From: Hyphomicrobiales bacterium
Lineage (GTDB): Bacteria > Pseudomonadota > Alphaproteobacteria > Rhizobiales > Beijerinckiaceae
Assembly (NCBI GenBank): GCA_947374125.1
Contig: CANCAR010000046.1
Coordinates: 1-15,151 of the forward strand
DNA: 15,151 nt
Reading direction: 5' to 3'
The notes below the pieces were generated by a model, which saw only the letters and a list, made by a program, of their open reading frames with translations, was not told where the DNA came from and made no database searches. A program made the translations under genes and the position numbers. Positions 14,801 to 15,151 of the stretch are shown one piece after another (position 1 is the stretch's first letter; every line of letters starts with the position of its first letter).

Positions 14801-15151
14801 TTACTGCATTACCATAGTGGTGAAGAAAACGTTTTCGATTCCACCAAAATGTTCTCGTTCCATCAGAACTTTGTTGATTCCATCCTTGATCTGATCCTGA
14901 ACCTTTTTACGATTTTCGATACCAGCGAGATCGGCCTCGGTTTGATTACTCAGAATCAGCAGCACTTCAGAACGGATGGCGAGCTCATGCTTTTTCAAAT
15001 TCTCGATGACGGTTGCGTCATATTGCGTTCCAACACCAAGACCAGCCTGAATGAATTTCCTTGAATTGCGTAAGTTGGTTGTGAAATTAGCTGGAAATTC
15101 ATAATAGGAGGTTACGAATTTTTCTTCCTCAGGGATCGACTTTCCCTTGCC
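14801..15151 (-). CDS. fliL: Flagellar basal body-associated protein FliL, C-terminal part
   Basis: 116 residues, open to the right edge, so the N-terminal membrane anchor is outside. The visible part is the periplasmic stomatin-like domain: YYEFPANFTTNLRNSRKFIQ, LGVGTQYDATVIENLKKHEL, AIRSEVLLILSNQTEADLAG, and the family ending GGIENVFFTTMVMQ. FliL surrounds the stator MotA/MotB units and supports torque at high load. It is the first visible gene of the fliL-flhB operon, whose promoter must lie beyond the window. The stop codon is followed by a 36-base low-complexity spacer before the FliM-like gene. Confidence 0.95.
   Translation of the reverse strand, partial: GKGKSIPEEEKFVTSYYEFPANFTTNLRNSRKFIQAGLGVGTQYDATVIENLKKHELAIRSEVLLILSNQTEADLAGIENRKKVQDQIKDGINKVLMEREHFGGIENVFFTTMVMQ

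Overview
The window is almost wholly a flagellar gene locus from a Gram-negative, polarly flagellated bacterium. FlhF and FlhG (polar number and placement), FliA (sigma-28), three sigma-54-type promoters and a FlgP/FlgT pair (outer-membrane H-ring proteins, best known from Vibrio) indicate a proteobacterium with a sigma-54 then sigma-28 flagellar hierarchy. The hook-protein N-terminus and the FliL sequence look alphaproteobacterial to me, but that lineage call is a guess from sequence style.

Layout. (1) At 1-133, minus, is the 5' end of a hook protein gene (flgE-like), with a sigma-54 promoter at 209-224. (2) At 318-773, plus, is an unrecognised soluble protein that overlaps fliA tail to tail. 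(3) At 748-5658, minus, flhA-flhF-flhG-fliA form one tightly packed operon. (4) At 5659-5868 is a divergent intergenic region carrying two back-to-back sigma-54 promoters, one for flhA and one for the flgP operon. (5) At 5869-8944, plus, lie flgP-flgT-flgA, a 101-residue helical protein and a DUF2802-like membrane protein. (6) At 8949-15151, minus, is the export-gate operon: fliL (partial), a reduced FliM-like gene, fliN-fliO-fliP-fliQ-fliR-flhB, then three accessory genes: a 78-residue four-cysteine protein that fills an apparent gap, a single-span coiled-coil protein and a PDZ-like membrane protein. There is no gene-free stretch over 300 bases.

The genes cover much of one machine. FliP, FliQ, FliR, FlhA and FlhB form the type III export gate. 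FliO helps FliP assemble. FliN and the FliM-like protein belong to the switch. FliL supports the stator. FlgA, FlgP and FlgT build the P ring and outer rings. FlhF and FlhG set position and number. FliA switches on late genes.

The oddities that most deserve attention are: a gene in the fliM position that keeps recognisable FliM ends but lacks the whole middle (FliG-binding) domain; an FlhF with degenerate GTPase motifs paired with an FlhG that lacks the N-terminal activator helix; and the three extra genes coupled behind flhB. No RNA genes, CRISPR arrays, insertion sequences or prophage genes were seen.
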